Source: Enterococcus_D entomosocium
GTDB taxonomy: Bacteria; Bacillota; Bacilli; Lactobacillales; Enterococcaceae
Reading direction: 5' to 3' (one strand)
Assembly (NCBI RefSeq): GCF_030441895.1
Contig: NZ_JARJAS010000006.1
Length of the DNA stretch: 64,000 bases
The notes beneath the pieces were generated by a model. The model made no database searches. It saw nothing but the letters and a program-made list of their open reading frames with translations, and had not been told where the DNA came from. Every line of letters begins with the position of its first letter. Positions within the stretch are counted from its first letter, which is position 1. The position numbers and the translations under genes are program-made. Positions 43,644 to 52,883 of this stretch are shown piece after piece.

Positions 43644-46286
43644 TTACTTGGCAGCTAACCACGCTGCTGCGGTCTCAAGTGCTGCTGTGATTCCTTCAGG
43701 ATTCTTCCCGCCGGCTTGTGCCATATCAGGACGGCCGCCACCGCCGCCACCAACTTTAGGTGCGATCTCTTTGATCAAATCGCCCGCTTTCAATCCTTTT
43801 TCATTGGCTACTTTGTTCATAGCAGCTAAAAGATTCACTTTGCCATCATTCGCGGTAGCTAACACTAAAATATCAGAATGGTCTTTTTGTTTCCATTGAT
43901 CGGCTAGTTGACGTAATTGGTTCATGTCCTTAACAGTCACTTTCGCTGTGATTAGACGCAGACCATTTACTTCTTTGACATCTTTGAAAACATCCCCTGC
44001 TTGCTGATTTGCTAACTTGCTGGCAAGAGCTTCGTTTTCTTTTTGCAATTCACGTAGCTGCGCTTGCAGTTGTTCTGTTTTGGCAACGACTTCTTTTAAT
44101 TGGGCAGATTTAACGATTCCTGCGATTGCTTTTAATTGCGTTTCTTCTTCATGCAATAACGTATAGGCCTCTTGACTAGTCACGGCTTCGATCCGACGAA
44201 CACCAGCACCGATCCCTGATTCAGAAACGATTTTGAAAATACCGATATCCTCCGTATTTGCCACATGGGTTCCCCCACATAATTCGATCGACCAATCGGC
44301 AACATTGACGACGCGAACGTCATGCCCATATTTTTCACCAAAGAGTGCCATCGCTCCCATGCCTTTTGCGGTATCGATATCCGTTTCGATTGTCACAACA
44401 GGGAGGGCTTCCCAAATTTTTTGGTTGACGATTTGTTCCATTTGGCTCAGTTCTTCGCTGGTCACTTGCCCGAAATGACTAAAGTCAAAGCGCAAATGTC
44501 CTGGAGCAACTAATGAACCTGCTTGGTTCGCATGGCTACCTAATACTTCTTTTAACGCTTTATGCAATAAGTGAGTCGCCGTATGATTTTTGATGATCTT
44601 ATTGCGACGATGCTGATCCACTTGTAAGAAATAGTTCACGCCTTCTTGTAGTGGCGCTTTGACTGTAGCAGTATGCAAGAACTGACCGTTCGGTGCTTTT
44701 TTGACATCCGTCACTTCCGCTACGATCGTACCATCTTCTGCTACGATCGTGCCTGTATCCGCAACTTGTCCACCCATTTCTGCGTAAAATGGTGTTTCAG
44801 CAAAAATCAGTTTTGCTTCACCTGTCGAAACAGAATCGTGTAATGCTTCGTCTTGGATGATCACTAATAATTCACTGTTAGCTTCAAGTGAATCATAGCC
44901 AACGAAACGGCTGTCTACTTTGATATCCGTCAATAAAGCGGATTGTACGCCCATTGAAAGCTCTGTTTGTCGAGCCGCACGAGCGCGGGCACGTTGTGCA
45001 TCCATTTCTTGTTCAAATCCTTGATGGTCCACTTTCAACCCTTCGTCTTCCGCCACTTCTTCTGTCAATTCAACTGGGAAGCCGTAAGTATCATACAATT
45101 TGAAAATATCTTGACCAGCTAACGTATCTTGGTTGTCTGCTTTTACTTGGGCGATCACTTGATTTAAAATATCTAACCCTTCATTGATGGTTTCATGGAA
45201 ACGTTCTTCCTCGTTGCGGATCACTTTTTCAATAAATTCTTGCTGCTCTAGTACTTCAGGATAGTAGCTTTCCATGATCTCGCCAACGATCGGTACTAAT
45301 TTGTATAAGAAGGCAGCATCGATCCCTAATTTTTTCCCATGCATGACTGCACGACGTAATAAACGACGTAAAACATAGCCACGGCCTTCATTTGAAGGAA
45401 GTGCCCCATCGCCGATCGCAAAAGAAAGCGCGCGGATATGGTCTGCAATCACTTTAAAGGAGATATCTGTCGTTTTGCTGTCGCCGTAGTTCACACGACC
45501 GCTTAAATCCGCCACTGCATTGATGATCGGCAGAAACAAGTCTGTTTCAAAATTGGTTGGTGCATTTTGAACGATGGAAACCATTCGTTCCAGCCCCATC
45601 CCCGTATCAATGTTTTTATGTGGTAGTGGTTCATAGGAGCCATCTGGTTGATGATTGAATTCTGAAAAGACCAGATTCCAGATTTCCAAATAGCGCTCGT
45701 TTTCGCCACCAGGATAGTTTTCGGGATCATCTTCCGCTACGTCATTAAACTCAGGACCACGGTCATAGAAAATCTCCGAATCCGGTCCACATGGTCCTGC
45801 ACCGATGTCCCAAAAGTTGTCTTCAATCTCAACGATATGCTCTGGTGTCAAGCCGACTTCTTCTGCCCAGATCCGTTTTGCTTCTGTGTCTTTTGGATAA
45901 ACCGTGACATATAACTTTTCTGGATCAAAAGCCATCCATTCTGGGGAAGTCAAAAACTCCCATGCCCAATGAATCGCTTCATTTTTAAAATAATCGCCGA
46001 TCGAAAAGTTTCCTAGCATTTCAAACATCGTATGGTGTCTTGCTGTTTTCCCAACGTTTTCGATGTCGTTGGTCCGAATTGATTTTTGCGCATTGGTCAT
46101 TCTTGGGTTTTCAGGAACAACACTGCCGTCAAAATATTTTTTTAGCGTTGCCACCCCTGAATTGATCCATAATAGGGTTGGATCGTTGACTGGGACAAGG
46201 GACGCACTTGGTTCAATTGAATGACCTTTTGATTGAAAGAAGTCCAAAAACATTTGGCGTACTTCTGCACTGGATAATTGTTTCAC
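43644..46286 (-). CDS. alaS: Alanine-tRNA ligase
   Basis: The 880-residue enzyme has the class II motifs (SKGH---PSASLVP at the start, GNFSIGDYFK near 100), the editing domain with HTATHLLH (about 565-572) and CGGTH (about 666-670), and a C-terminal DHHA1 domain ending in KVGGGGGGRPDMAQAGG. It starts with GTG at 46286, with AGGAG upstream. Expression is controlled by the T-box leader described separately. Confidence 0.98.
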   Translation of the reverse strand: MKQLSSAEVRQMFLDFFQSKGHSIEPSASLVPVNDPTLLWINSGVATLKKYFDGSVVPENPRMTNAQKSIRTNDIENVGKTARHHTMFEMLGNFSIGDYFKNEAIHWAWEFLTSPEWMAFDPEKLYVTVYPKDTEAKRIWAEEVGLTPEHIVEIEDNFWDIGAGPCGPDSEIFYDRGPEFNDVAEDDPENYPGGENERYLEIWNLVFSEFNHQPDGSYEPLPHKNIDTGMGLERMVSIVQNAPTNFETDLFLPIINAVADLSGRVNYGDSKTTDISFKVIADHIRALSFAIGDGALPSNEGRGYVLRRLLRRAVMHGKKLGIDAAFLYKLVPIVGEIMESYYPEVLEQQEFIEKVIRNEEERFHETINEGLDILNQVIAQVKADNQDTLAGQDIFKLYDTYGFPVELTEEVAEDEGLKVDHQGFEQEMDAQRARARAARQTELSMGVQSALLTDIKVDSRFVGYDSLEANSELLVIIQDEALHDSVSTGEAKLIFAETPFYAEMGGQVADTGTIVAEDGTIVAEVTDVKKAPNGQFLHTATVKAPLQEGVNYFLQVDQHRRNKIIKNHTATHLLHKALKEVLGSHANQAGSLVAPGHLRFDFSHFGQVTSEELSQMEQIVNQKIWEALPVVTIETDIDTAKGMGAMALFGEKYGHDVRVVNVADWSIELCGGTHVANTEDIGIFKIVSESGIGAGVRRIEAVTSQEAYTLLHEEETQLKAIAGIVKSAQLKEVVAKTEQLQAQLRELQKENEALASKLANQQAGDVFKDVKEVNGLRLITAKVTVKDMNQLRQLADQWKQKDHSDILVLATANDGKVNLLAAMNKVANEKGLKAGDLIKEIAPKVGGGGGGRPDMAQAGGKNPEGITAALETAAAWLAAK

Positions 46287-46382
46287 GTTATTCTCCTACT
46301 TTCTTCTGTGTTCGCTTAAGATACAGGGGCTGACAAAATTGCTGGTAAGGCGTTCTTATGCCTTTAGAGTCATTTTGACGAT

Positions 46383-46600
46383 AAAAAAACACCATTGCAG
46401 AGCAAGGACGTCGATACGCGGTACCACCTTGCTTGCAATGATGTGACTCATTACCTCTTAGACTCGTTAACGCGGAGTGGACGGCAACATTTCTGCTGCA
46501 GTTGAGCACCAAAGGGAGCAATCCGTCTGAATTCATGTTTTTCTCTCAGCAGTGAAAAACTTTCTGTAATGAATCATCAAACCGACCATATCCTTCGTCA
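46383..46600 (-). promoter_or_regulatory. T-box riboswitch leader of alaS
   Basis: On the minus strand AAGGTGGTACCGCG (46417-46430) is the conserved T-box sequence that binds the acceptor end of uncharged tRNA. It lies in the loop of a terminator, CATTGCA-GCAAGG with CCTTGC-TGCAATG and seven U residues (46383-46440). Stem I should lie at about 46440-46590. Several GCT (Ala) triplets are present there, but I could not fix the specifier loop. Uncharged tRNA-Ala would switch alaS on. Confidence 0.93.
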
Positions 46601-46605
46601 TTCAA

Positions 46606-46634
46606 AGTATAAGGAAATGTGTCGAAAAAGTCAA
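46606..46634 (-). promoter_or_regulatory. Sigma-A promoter of alaS
   Basis: TTGACT (46629-46634), 17-bp spacer, TATACT (46606-46611) on the minus strand, immediately after the stop codon of the upstream gene. Confidence 0.85.
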
Positions 46635-46637
46635 TCC

Positions 46638-47690
46638 TCAAATCCGGTCTTTATTGATCAGAATCGCTTTGCGGTAACGATAGCTCTGCGGAGAAAGCTT
46701 TTGATCTGGCTGTAGCATTTTCCGTGAACGGTAATAACTGGCATAAGGCAATGCATCGAATAAGGGATGCCCACAAATTTGCCAGTTCTCCATTTTTAAA
46801 GACAAGCCATCTGTCAGCTCCCACGCATCCGCAAGCCCATAGGTGCAGCCAAATAAATTCGGTTCAAGCAATTCAGCGGTTGGCAAAGAGACACCATCGT
46901 CGCAAGACTTTTCATTGCCCCAGCGAAAAAGTCGCCGAGTAGCAGCACCGCAGACATATTCCCATTGATCCTCTGAAAGCAGCTGAAAGCCTTGTTTATC
47001 TAACCGCTGTTTCAATTCTGTTTGACTGACGGATTCGTGGGTAAATAACTGATAGGTTTCCGATAACGGCTCTAGTGCAGCAAAATAGCGATTCTCTTCG
47101 TGATAAAAAGCGGGTAATTCCCAACGCAAGCTTTCCTCAAAGGACGCTGGTGCTGTGAATTGTGCCTTTAGCTCTTTTTCGAAAACACTGAATTGATCGA
47201 CTAACCCGTGAAACTCCCCAGTGATCGTATTTAACTGCCCGATATACCTTGCGCCAGCAGGCAGAGAACTTTTTTGGACTAGCATGGGATCAATCACAGC
47301 TTTACGCAAAGGGCTCGTCGACTCATTGACAAAAATCCCCCAATCCTGGCTGGTTTCTAACTCATAGATTGTTTCCAGTTGGCGAATGATCTCATTGGGT
47401 GGTGACTGCCAATTTTTACTCCAGCAAGTAGCCGGTAATCCTTGCACACCGAGATCCCAACCTAAGATCGCCTCAGAATTCCCTGGTATAAAGACAAAGT
47501 CTTCGCCATCGATCGTTAATTCAAAGGTAGCACATTTCAATCCTGCATACGTCAACTGACTAAAATGGACATCGGTGATCTCCTTTAAAGGACTGACAAA
47601 ATACATTAAAATTTGCTGGATCAGCTGTTCTTTGATTTCAAAGGACAGTGTCTTCCAATTTGACCATTGTAACGCCTCAAAAAAATCCAC
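46638..47690 (-). CDS. Uncharacterised protein with a divergent FGE/sulfatase-modifying-factor-like C-terminal domain
   Basis: A 350-residue soluble protein. The first 225 residues are unfamiliar and Trp-rich. From about 235, EDQWEYVCGAA--RLFRWGNE, then NLFGCTYGLADAWELTDG, lines up with the core of formylglycine-generating enzyme domains (E-EWEYAAR---YPWGN, N-FGL-DM-GNVWEW). The usual Asn-Val before Trp-Glu is changed, and the paired active-site cysteines are not evident, so it is more likely a binding or degenerate fold than an active FGE. It lies directly upstream of the alaS promoter. Confidence 0.75.
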   Translation of the reverse strand: MDFFEALQWSNWKTLSFEIKEQLIQQILMYFVSPLKEITDVHFSQLTYAGLKCATFELTIDGEDFVFIPGNSEAILGWDLGVQGLPATCWSKNWQSPPNEIIRQLETIYELETSQDWGIFVNESTSPLRKAVIDPMLVQKSSLPAGARYIGQLNTITGEFHGLVDQFSVFEKELKAQFTAPASFEESLRWELPAFYHEENRYFAALEPLSETYQLFTHESVSQTELKQRLDKQGFQLLSEDQWEYVCGAATRRLFRWGNEKSCDDGVSLPTAELLEPNLFGCTYGLADAWELTDGLSLKMENWQICGHPLFDALPYASYYRSRKMLQPDQKLSPQSYRYRKAILINKDRI

Positions 47691-47760
47691 GTCATTTCTC
47701 CTCTCATCTGCTACAATTACTATATAACGAGTATACCACGAAAAAGGAGGAAAACGACTG

Positions 47761-48204
47761 ATGCTTTATTTTGGACGCAGTCCGTGGATGCTACAAGCGG
47801 TTTTCGCCTTGCGGAAAGCCGTTTTTGTAGAAGAACAGCACATTCCGGCAGAATGGGAATTTGATGAAAAAGACCAAACCTGTCCATACTTTCTTTGGCT
47901 TGATGGAAACACACCGATCGCTACCATTCGCTATCAATTCTCTACACCGAACACTCTGCAACCTGATCGCTTTTGCGTAGCTAAGGCCTTTCGGCACCAA
48001 GGATACGGCACCAAATTATTGCATTATCTCGAAATGCGTGGTGTCCAAGAGGGTGCCCTCCAATCAGTGTTATCCGCAGAGATCGACGCTTGTGCGTTTT
48101 ATGAATCCTGTGGGTATCAAAAAACATCTGAACCCTATGCTGAAGATGGCGTATTGTGTGTAGAAATGACCAAACAATTAAAAACAGCAGTCAAGGAAGA
48201 GTAG
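47761..48204 (+). CDS. GNAT family N-acetyltransferase (ElaA-like)
   Basis: A 147-residue acetyltransferase. LRKAVFVEEQHIP-EWEFDE (about 17-36) is the N-terminal signature of the ElaA-like subgroup, KAFRHQGYGTKLL (about 75-87) the acetyl-CoA loop, and ACAFYESCGYQ (about 109-119) the C-terminal motif. Its substrate is unknown. AAAGGAGG lies ten bases upstream of the ATG. It is divergent from the FGE-like gene and ends within the large terminator shared with cshB. Confidence 0.88.
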   Translation: MLYFGRSPWMLQAVFALRKAVFVEEQHIPAEWEFDEKDQTCPYFLWLDGNTPIATIRYQFSTPNTLQPDRFCVAKAFRHQGYGTKLLHYLEMRGVQEGALQSVLSAEIDACAFYESCGYQKTSEPYAEDGVLCVEMTKQLKTAVKEE

Positions 48205-48227
48205 TTCTCTTCCTTGACTGCTGTTTT
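48181..48227. terminator. Bidirectional terminator with 21-bp perfect arms
   Basis: The 21 bases at 48181-48201 are perfectly complementary to 48207-48227, with a 5-base loop holding the stop codon of the acetyltransferase gene. The ends AAAAC/GTTTT give U-runs on both strands, so it ends both this gene and the convergent cshB. Confidence 0.9.
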
Positions 48228-48235
48228 GGTAAGCA

Positions 48236-49582
48236 TTAGCTATTCGAATTTTTCTTGTTTTTGCGGGCGGTTCGAGTCGTTTGACGACGTTCGATCTTCC
48301 GTTTTTCTTTGTTCTTCTTATCAACGGCCCATTGAATTTTTTTCTTGTAGCCAGGCTTGATTTTTTTCTTCTTTTTCTTGACTAAGCCAATCAAGGTTGG
48401 GTCTAATTCGTCACGAGATTTTTCCCGCTTTTGCCGACGATTCCGATCGTAAGTCGCAACGATCTCGCCATTTTTGATTTCCTTCGGTTGGAAAACAACC
48501 CCTAGATCTTCGATGGCTTGGATTGCCCCTTCATCGCTTGGATCATATAAAGTGATCGCGGTCCCATCCATTTGATTTCGACCGGTCCGACCAACACGGT
48601 GGATAAAGAAATCCAAATCAGCTGGAATCTCGGCATTGATGACATGAGAAACCCCTTCAATATCAATTCCTCGCGCAGCTAAATCTGTTGCGACAACATA
48701 TTGGTAGTCCAAATTTTGCACTTGGCGCATGATCCGTTTTCTTTCACGAGGACTGATGTCGCCGTGGATCTTCGCTACTTTTAAGCCTTGTTCCTTTAAG
48801 TAATCCGTAATTTCATCCACACGGCTCTTCGTGTTGGCAAAAACGATGGCAAGATAGGGATGGCCTGTAGTCAATAATTGATAGATCAATTTATTGGTAT
48901 TTTTCCCTTTGGTAGAAATCAACCAATTCTCGATCGTATCAGAGATGACTGCTTTCGATTTGATTTCTTCGATCAATGGATTGGCCATGTATTTTTTCAA
49001 GAATGGGCGCAATTTCTCTGGAATCGTTGCGGAGAAAACCAGCATTTGTAGTTTCTCAGGCAAACGCCCCGCAATTTGATCGACTTCTTCCAAAAAGCCC
49101 ATATCCAAGGTCATGTCTGCTTCATCCACGACAAATACATTGGCAGTGTGAACCCCTAAGGCTTGTTCGTTGATCATATCCAAGATACGACCAGGTGTCC
49201 CAATCACGACATGGGGCTGTTGATTTTGCAGACGGCTCAATTGGCGCTGTTTATCCGTTCCTCCAACAAAATTTGACACACGAATCTCCGGATCATGAAA
49301 CCCGCCGATCTGTTTTGCGGCTTGATAAATTTGTGTGGCTAATTCACGACTCGGTGCAGTAATCACGACTTGCACTTCATCTTTTTCGGCATCAATTTTA
49401 TCCATCAATGGCAGTAAAAATGTATGGGTCTTACCACTCCCAGTCTGAGATTGTCCAACAACACTACGGCCTTTTTGGATAACAGGTATCAATTTATCTT
49501 GCACTTCTGTTGGATTAGAGAACTTTTTATCAGCAAGTGCTTCATAAATAAATGGTTGAAATTTAAATGACTCAAAAGACAT
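48236..49582 (-). CDS. cshB: DEAD-box RNA helicase CshB
   Basis: An ATP-dependent RNA helicase linked in Bacillus to cold growth and ribosome or mRNA handling. The 448-residue protein has the Q motif (FQPFIYEAL), motif I SQTGSGKT (about 44-51), motif II VDEADM (about 152-157), SAT (about 184-186) and motif VI HRVGRTGR (about 325-332). The last 70 residues are a lysine- and arginine-rich tail typical of CshB. It lies upstream of the shared terminator. Confidence 0.9.
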   Translation of the reverse strand: MSFESFKFQPFIYEALADKKFSNPTEVQDKLIPVIQKGRSVVGQSQTGSGKTHTFLLPLMDKIDAEKDEVQVVITAPSRELATQIYQAAKQIGGFHDPEIRVSNFVGGTDKQRQLSRLQNQQPHVVIGTPGRILDMINEQALGVHTANVFVVDEADMTLDMGFLEEVDQIAGRLPEKLQMLVFSATIPEKLRPFLKKYMANPLIEEIKSKAVISDTIENWLISTKGKNTNKLIYQLLTTGHPYLAIVFANTKSRVDEITDYLKEQGLKVAKIHGDISPRERKRIMRQVQNLDYQYVVATDLAARGIDIEGVSHVINAEIPADLDFFIHRVGRTGRNQMDGTAITLYDPSDEGAIQAIEDLGVVFQPKEIKNGEIVATYDRNRRQKREKSRDELDPTLIGLVKKKKKKIKPGYKKKIQWAVDKKNKEKRKIERRQTTRTARKNKKNSNS

Positions 49583-49614
49583 TCAAACACCTTCTTTCTT
49601 TTAGCATCCTTTGG

Positions 49615-49623
49615 ATTATAGCA
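49615..49623 (-). promoter_or_regulatory. Extended -10 promoter of cshB
   Basis: TGCTATAAT on the minus strand, 33 bp upstream of cshB; there is no clear -35 hexamer, as expected for an extended -10. Confidence 0.6.
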
Positions 49624-49640
49624 TATGTTGCCTTGATTTC

Positions 49641-50804
49641 CTAACTTTCTTTTGTCACGGGTTTTGGATCAATCGTGCTAATTGTATACGTTGCACTGCG
49701 GCGTTCATAGAAAAAGCGGCTTTCTTTTTTTATTGCAGCCCAAAAGAGATTCATGTAAAAGCCAAACTGGATCAAGCCAAAAATGATCACCATCAATAAA
49801 CTGACGACCAGAAGCAGCGTATTATCCGAATCAAGAAACGGTGCAAAAAAGATGTTGACCCGACTGATGCTGGCATAAATCAGATAAAACAAACCATAAC
49901 GTTTCAATAACGCAGCCAAGCTGACCCTCTGACGGGCTTCTTGCATGATTTTGATTCGTACGAGTTTTTTTCCAATCGTTTGTCCTTTGGCAAGATAAGC
50001 AAACAACACAAAGTACAGTAATACTTCAAGAGCAAAGTACCAATAGTCCCCACTAAAGTCCCTTACCGTCTGTTGAGTAAGCAAACGAACAGCGATCACC
50101 ACAATGAAACTGACCACATTCAGTATTCCCCAATCGATCAACCAAGCAAATATCCTTCGTGTTACGGTTACCCGAGTACCTTTGGCGTATGAATCGGCAT
50201 CCATCTCTTCTCTTGATGGCAATAAGAACGTAAATAGCGGGGCAATGCTCCACCCCAACAATCCTCCTAGTGTATTGACAAAGAGATCATTAACATCAAA
50301 TAAGCGATAAGGACGGGGATAAATAAAATAAAGTCCTGTCAGCTGAGTCAATTCAAAAAACAACGTCAGACAAAACGTAATCGCCAGCGTTTTCAGAAAA
50401 GAACACTTGAAGTAATAACGTAAGTAAACGCCGAAAGGCAAGGTCAACAATAAATTAAAGAGTGGTTCGAGAAAGACCCCCTGCTTCATGGCAGGAAGAT
50501 AGGTTTGCGGGTCGTGGATATTTAAGACCGTCTGTTGGACAAAATGGTGCCAGGATGCTCCTAGCTGCAATTCCGTCTTAGGACCAGTCATATGAGCTAC
50601 CTCTTCAATCGAGGGCAATGGCAAAATAACTAAAAAATAGGCGCATAATAAATAGAAGACAAACGAATAAAGAACCAGTGCACGAGAAAAGATAAAACGA
50701 CCGTATTTTCGATATTGGATAACAAAAAAAATCATTGATATCGCCAATGCTAGAAATGGAAAAACCAGCAGAGCAACCTTTATTGGGGTAATATAAGCGG
50801 ACAT
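49641..50804 (-). CDS. VanZ-RDD membrane protein
   Basis: A 387-residue integral membrane protein. The N-terminal half (about 1-205) is VanZ-like, with about five helices and the segment LPFGVYLR and FFELTQLTG---PRPYRLFDVNDLFVNTLGG-LG. The C-terminal half (about 220-360) is an RDD domain, beginning with RRIFAWLIDWGIL (Arg/Asp/Asp pattern). VanZ-type proteins are linked to glycopeptide tolerance and cell-wall effects; the role of this fusion is unknown. The frame opens at 50819, but GAAGGAG fits the ATG at 50804. Confidence 0.88.
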   Translation of the reverse strand: MSAYITPIKVALLVFPFLALAISMIFFVIQYRKYGRFIFSRALVLYSFVFYLLCAYFLVILPLPSIEEVAHMTGPKTELQLGASWHHFVQQTVLNIHDPQTYLPAMKQGVFLEPLFNLLLTLPFGVYLRYYFKCSFLKTLAITFCLTLFFELTQLTGLYFIYPRPYRLFDVNDLFVNTLGGLLGWSIAPLFTFLLPSREEMDADSYAKGTRVTVTRRIFAWLIDWGILNVVSFIVVIAVRLLTQQTVRDFSGDYWYFALEVLLYFVLFAYLAKGQTIGKKLVRIKIMQEARQRVSLAALLKRYGLFYLIYASISRVNIFFAPFLDSDNTLLLVVSLLMVIIFGLIQFGFYMNLFWAAIKKESRFFYERRSATYTISTIDPKPVTKES

Positions 50805-50897
50805 AAAGAACTCCTTCACGTTTTCTTTTTATCTTACACGCTATTTCCCAAAACGTAAATTTTGGAGTATCATAAAAGAAAAGGAGGTTAAAAAACC

Positions 50898-51224
50898 ATG
50901 TTAAATCCCTATTTTGCCTTTGGCGTACCGGCATTCCTTTTGGTTTTATATGTAGCTTTTGCTCTTTTTCGCCGGTCTTCCGATATACCCTACTTAGGAT
51001 TTGCCCTATTCATCATTGCTGGTTTTCTGACTGGATTTAGTTTACAAGTCATTCAACAAGCCATCAATGAAGTGGAGAAAACTTCTCTTGAACACGTGCA
51101 AGAAACCCACCTTTACTCGCCCTACTTATTAGCGATTCCATTGATTGTGGGCATTCTTTTACTTATTCTCAACTTGATTCGCGGCTATCTAAAAGTCAAA
51201 AACGTTCGTCTGCGGACAAAATAA
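50898..51224 (+). CDS. Hypothetical three-helix membrane protein
   Basis: A 108-residue protein with hydrophobic helices at about residues 6-24, 31-51 and 73-94 and a basic tail, a short acidic loop (EVEKTSLEHVQETH) between helices two and three. I do not recognise the family. AAAGGAGG precedes the ATG. It is divergent from the VanZ-RDD gene and has its own terminator. Confidence 0.75.
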   Translation: MLNPYFAFGVPAFLLVLYVAFALFRRSSDIPYLGFALFIIAGFLTGFSLQVIQQAINEVEKTSLEHVQETHLYSPYLLAIPLIVGILLLILNLIRGYLKVKNVRLRTK

Positions 51225-51239
51225 AAGCAACCTACCTAG

Positions 51240-51298
51240 AAATACGAAATGATCCTGTTCCTCTTAATGGGAAATGAGATCGCTTCGTATTTTTTTTG
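51240..51298 (+). terminator. Terminator after the 50898 gene
   Basis: AATACGAA-TGATC pairs with GAT-GCTTCGTATT, followed by eight U residues. Confidence 0.7.
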
Positions 51299-51382
51299 GT
51301 AAGCTGCCTAGATTGCTAAACCCCTTCAAAAGATCCAACCACCACTCCCGTAGTAAAACAGTTTATCAACCACAAAAAGCGT

Positions 51383-51616
51383 TTATTCGTCGGCTAGTTC
51401 TTCATCCAGGTCTGTCTCTGACGTATCAGCAAAAGATTCTTTTACATCATCATTGACTTGTTCCAATAAATATTGCCAGTCACTATTCGACACAACCACC
51501 ACATCGATATTCTTTTCTTCATCGATCAGCTCGAGATTCGAAACATCCTCTCCTAACTGCTGGAATAGGTCAATCAATGTTTTGTCTTGGAGTGTTACGT
51601 ATTCAGTCCGTTTCAT
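51383..51616 (-). CDS. Hypothetical small acidic protein
   Basis: A 77-residue soluble protein with a strongly acidic C-terminus (ESFADTSETDLDEELADE) and no recognised domain. An ATG at 51631 is in frame, but the ATG at 51616 overlaps the stop of the gene upstream by 4 bp (ATGA), with GGGGAAGAAG just before it, and is preferred. It forms a coupled pair with the 51613-51987 gene. Confidence 0.7.
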   Translation of the reverse strand: MKRTEYVTLQDKTLIDLFQQLGEDVSNLELIDEEKNIDVVVVSNSDWQYLLEQVNDDVKESFADTSETDLDEELADE

Positions 51617-51987
51617 TCTTCTTCCCCCCATGAATCAAAAAATTCATAAAACAAGATATCGAAACTAGTAAGATCGGTCATCTTTTGTAAAGTAGATAGA
51701 TCTAAACGAATAAACGCTTTTTCCACTAATAAATAATGGTTTTCTTCCAACGCTTCTTCGATAAATGGTAAAATCTCTTCCTCGTCCCCTAATGTCTCAC
51801 TAGAGATTTGTTCGATTTGATCAAACAAGCGATCATCTTGCAACAAAAAGAATTGATCGTCGTAAAGATAGACTGCGATTTGATATTGCCGGATGGGTAG
51901 CTCAGCCCGAATGACAAAAAAGCATTCCCCTGAATTGGAAATCGCTGGCAATAGTTCACTCGGTTGTAATGCCTGTTGGTAGTACAT
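51613..51987 (-). CDS. Hypothetical acidic protein
   Basis: A 124-residue soluble acidic protein I do not recognise. Its pattern of alternating hydrophobic residues (FFVIRAELPIRQYQIAVYLY, FFLLQDD) suggests a mixed beta and helix fold. There are two in-frame ATGs: AGGAGG is seven bases before the one at 51987, whereas it nearly touches the one at 51993. First gene of the coupled pair. Confidence 0.72.
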   Translation of the reverse strand: MYYQQALQPSELLPAISNSGECFFVIRAELPIRQYQIAVYLYDDQFFLLQDDRLFDQIEQISSETLGDEEEILPFIEEALEENHYLLVEKAFIRLDLSTLQKMTDLTSFDILFYEFFDSWGEEE

Positions 51988-52076
51988 TTCCATCCCTCCT
52001 TTGTACTTACTATTATAAAGAACAATAAAGGAAAAAGGAAATAATCGAATTGCAGTTTAAAAAACTCTAAACAAAG

Positions 52077-52736
52077 TTAGACATCCCATTCTGCATAGAA
52101 TTCTTCTAAAAAATCCTTCATGAAAACCACACGTCGCTGAGCTTCTTTTTTGCCATAATCCGTGGTCATCTTTTCAGGAAGCAAAAATAGTTTTTCATAA
52201 AAATGATTGATCACCGTCGTCCCTTTTCGGTAATCCTCATGATTTTGAAACGTCTTTGGGGCTAAGTCACTGACATGGATCGGGTGTTGATGACTGCCAC
52301 CAAAATAGCTCGTCCGTAAAATACCGATCGCACCTAAAGCATCGAGACGATCTGCATCACGAACGACGCGGCCTTCTACTGAGACAACTTGTGCGCCTTG
52401 CAAAAGTTCTTTTGAAAAAGACAGATTTTCGATAATAGAAAAAATTTCTTTCGTTTGTGCTTCACTTGCCCCTGCTGCAGTCAAACAAACTCGCACTTCG
52501 GCATAAGCCGCTGTGACATCCGCCACAACTTTGTCATCCACCGTATCATGCAAGTAAGCTGCTGCCTGTACGACAAAACGATCAACCGCCAATTCGTCGG
52601 CATCGATGATAGCTTGACTTAAGCCCGCCACCCGTTTGACATGATCAAACCCATGTCCTGTGTAATCATTCCCCAAAATACTTTCGGCATAGGCAATTAC
52701 TTTGCTAAGATCGGTAACATTGTTTTCTTCCTTCAT
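52077..52736 (-). CDS. HD-domain phosphohydrolase
   Basis: A 219-residue protein of the HD superfamily. GHGFDHVKRV (about 27-36) gives the first metal His and Asp, YLHDTVDD (about 60-67) the paired HD, and VRDADRLDALG (about 125-135) the last Asp. It resembles the YedJ/YpgQ group, which hydrolyses nucleotide phosphates. The substrate is not predictable. GAAGGAG precedes the ATG. Confidence 0.88.
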   Translation of the reverse strand: MKEENNVTDLSKVIAYAESILGNDYTGHGFDHVKRVAGLSQAIIDADELAVDRFVVQAAAYLHDTVDDKVVADVTAAYAEVRVCLTAAGASEAQTKEIFSIIENLSFSKELLQGAQVVSVEGRVVRDADRLDALGAIGILRTSYFGGSHQHPIHVSDLAPKTFQNHEDYRKGTTVINHFYEKLFLLPEKMTTDYGKKEAQRRVVFMKDFLEEFYAEWDV

Positions 52737-52883
52737 CTTTCTCCTTCTTTCGATACGAAAGCAGCAAGCCTTCCTTTTTTCAGTGGTTATCGATACAAAA
52801 GGAAAAGAAGTTTAACAAAACGAGCACCCCACGAAACAGTTAGGGCGGCAACGTCTTGCGAAGCTTCTTTTCACTCGTTTCTT

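Noticed and set aside
46288..46536. An 82-codon minus-strand open frame upstream of alaS
   Set aside because: It runs through the T-box leader, including the terminator, and has no coding support.
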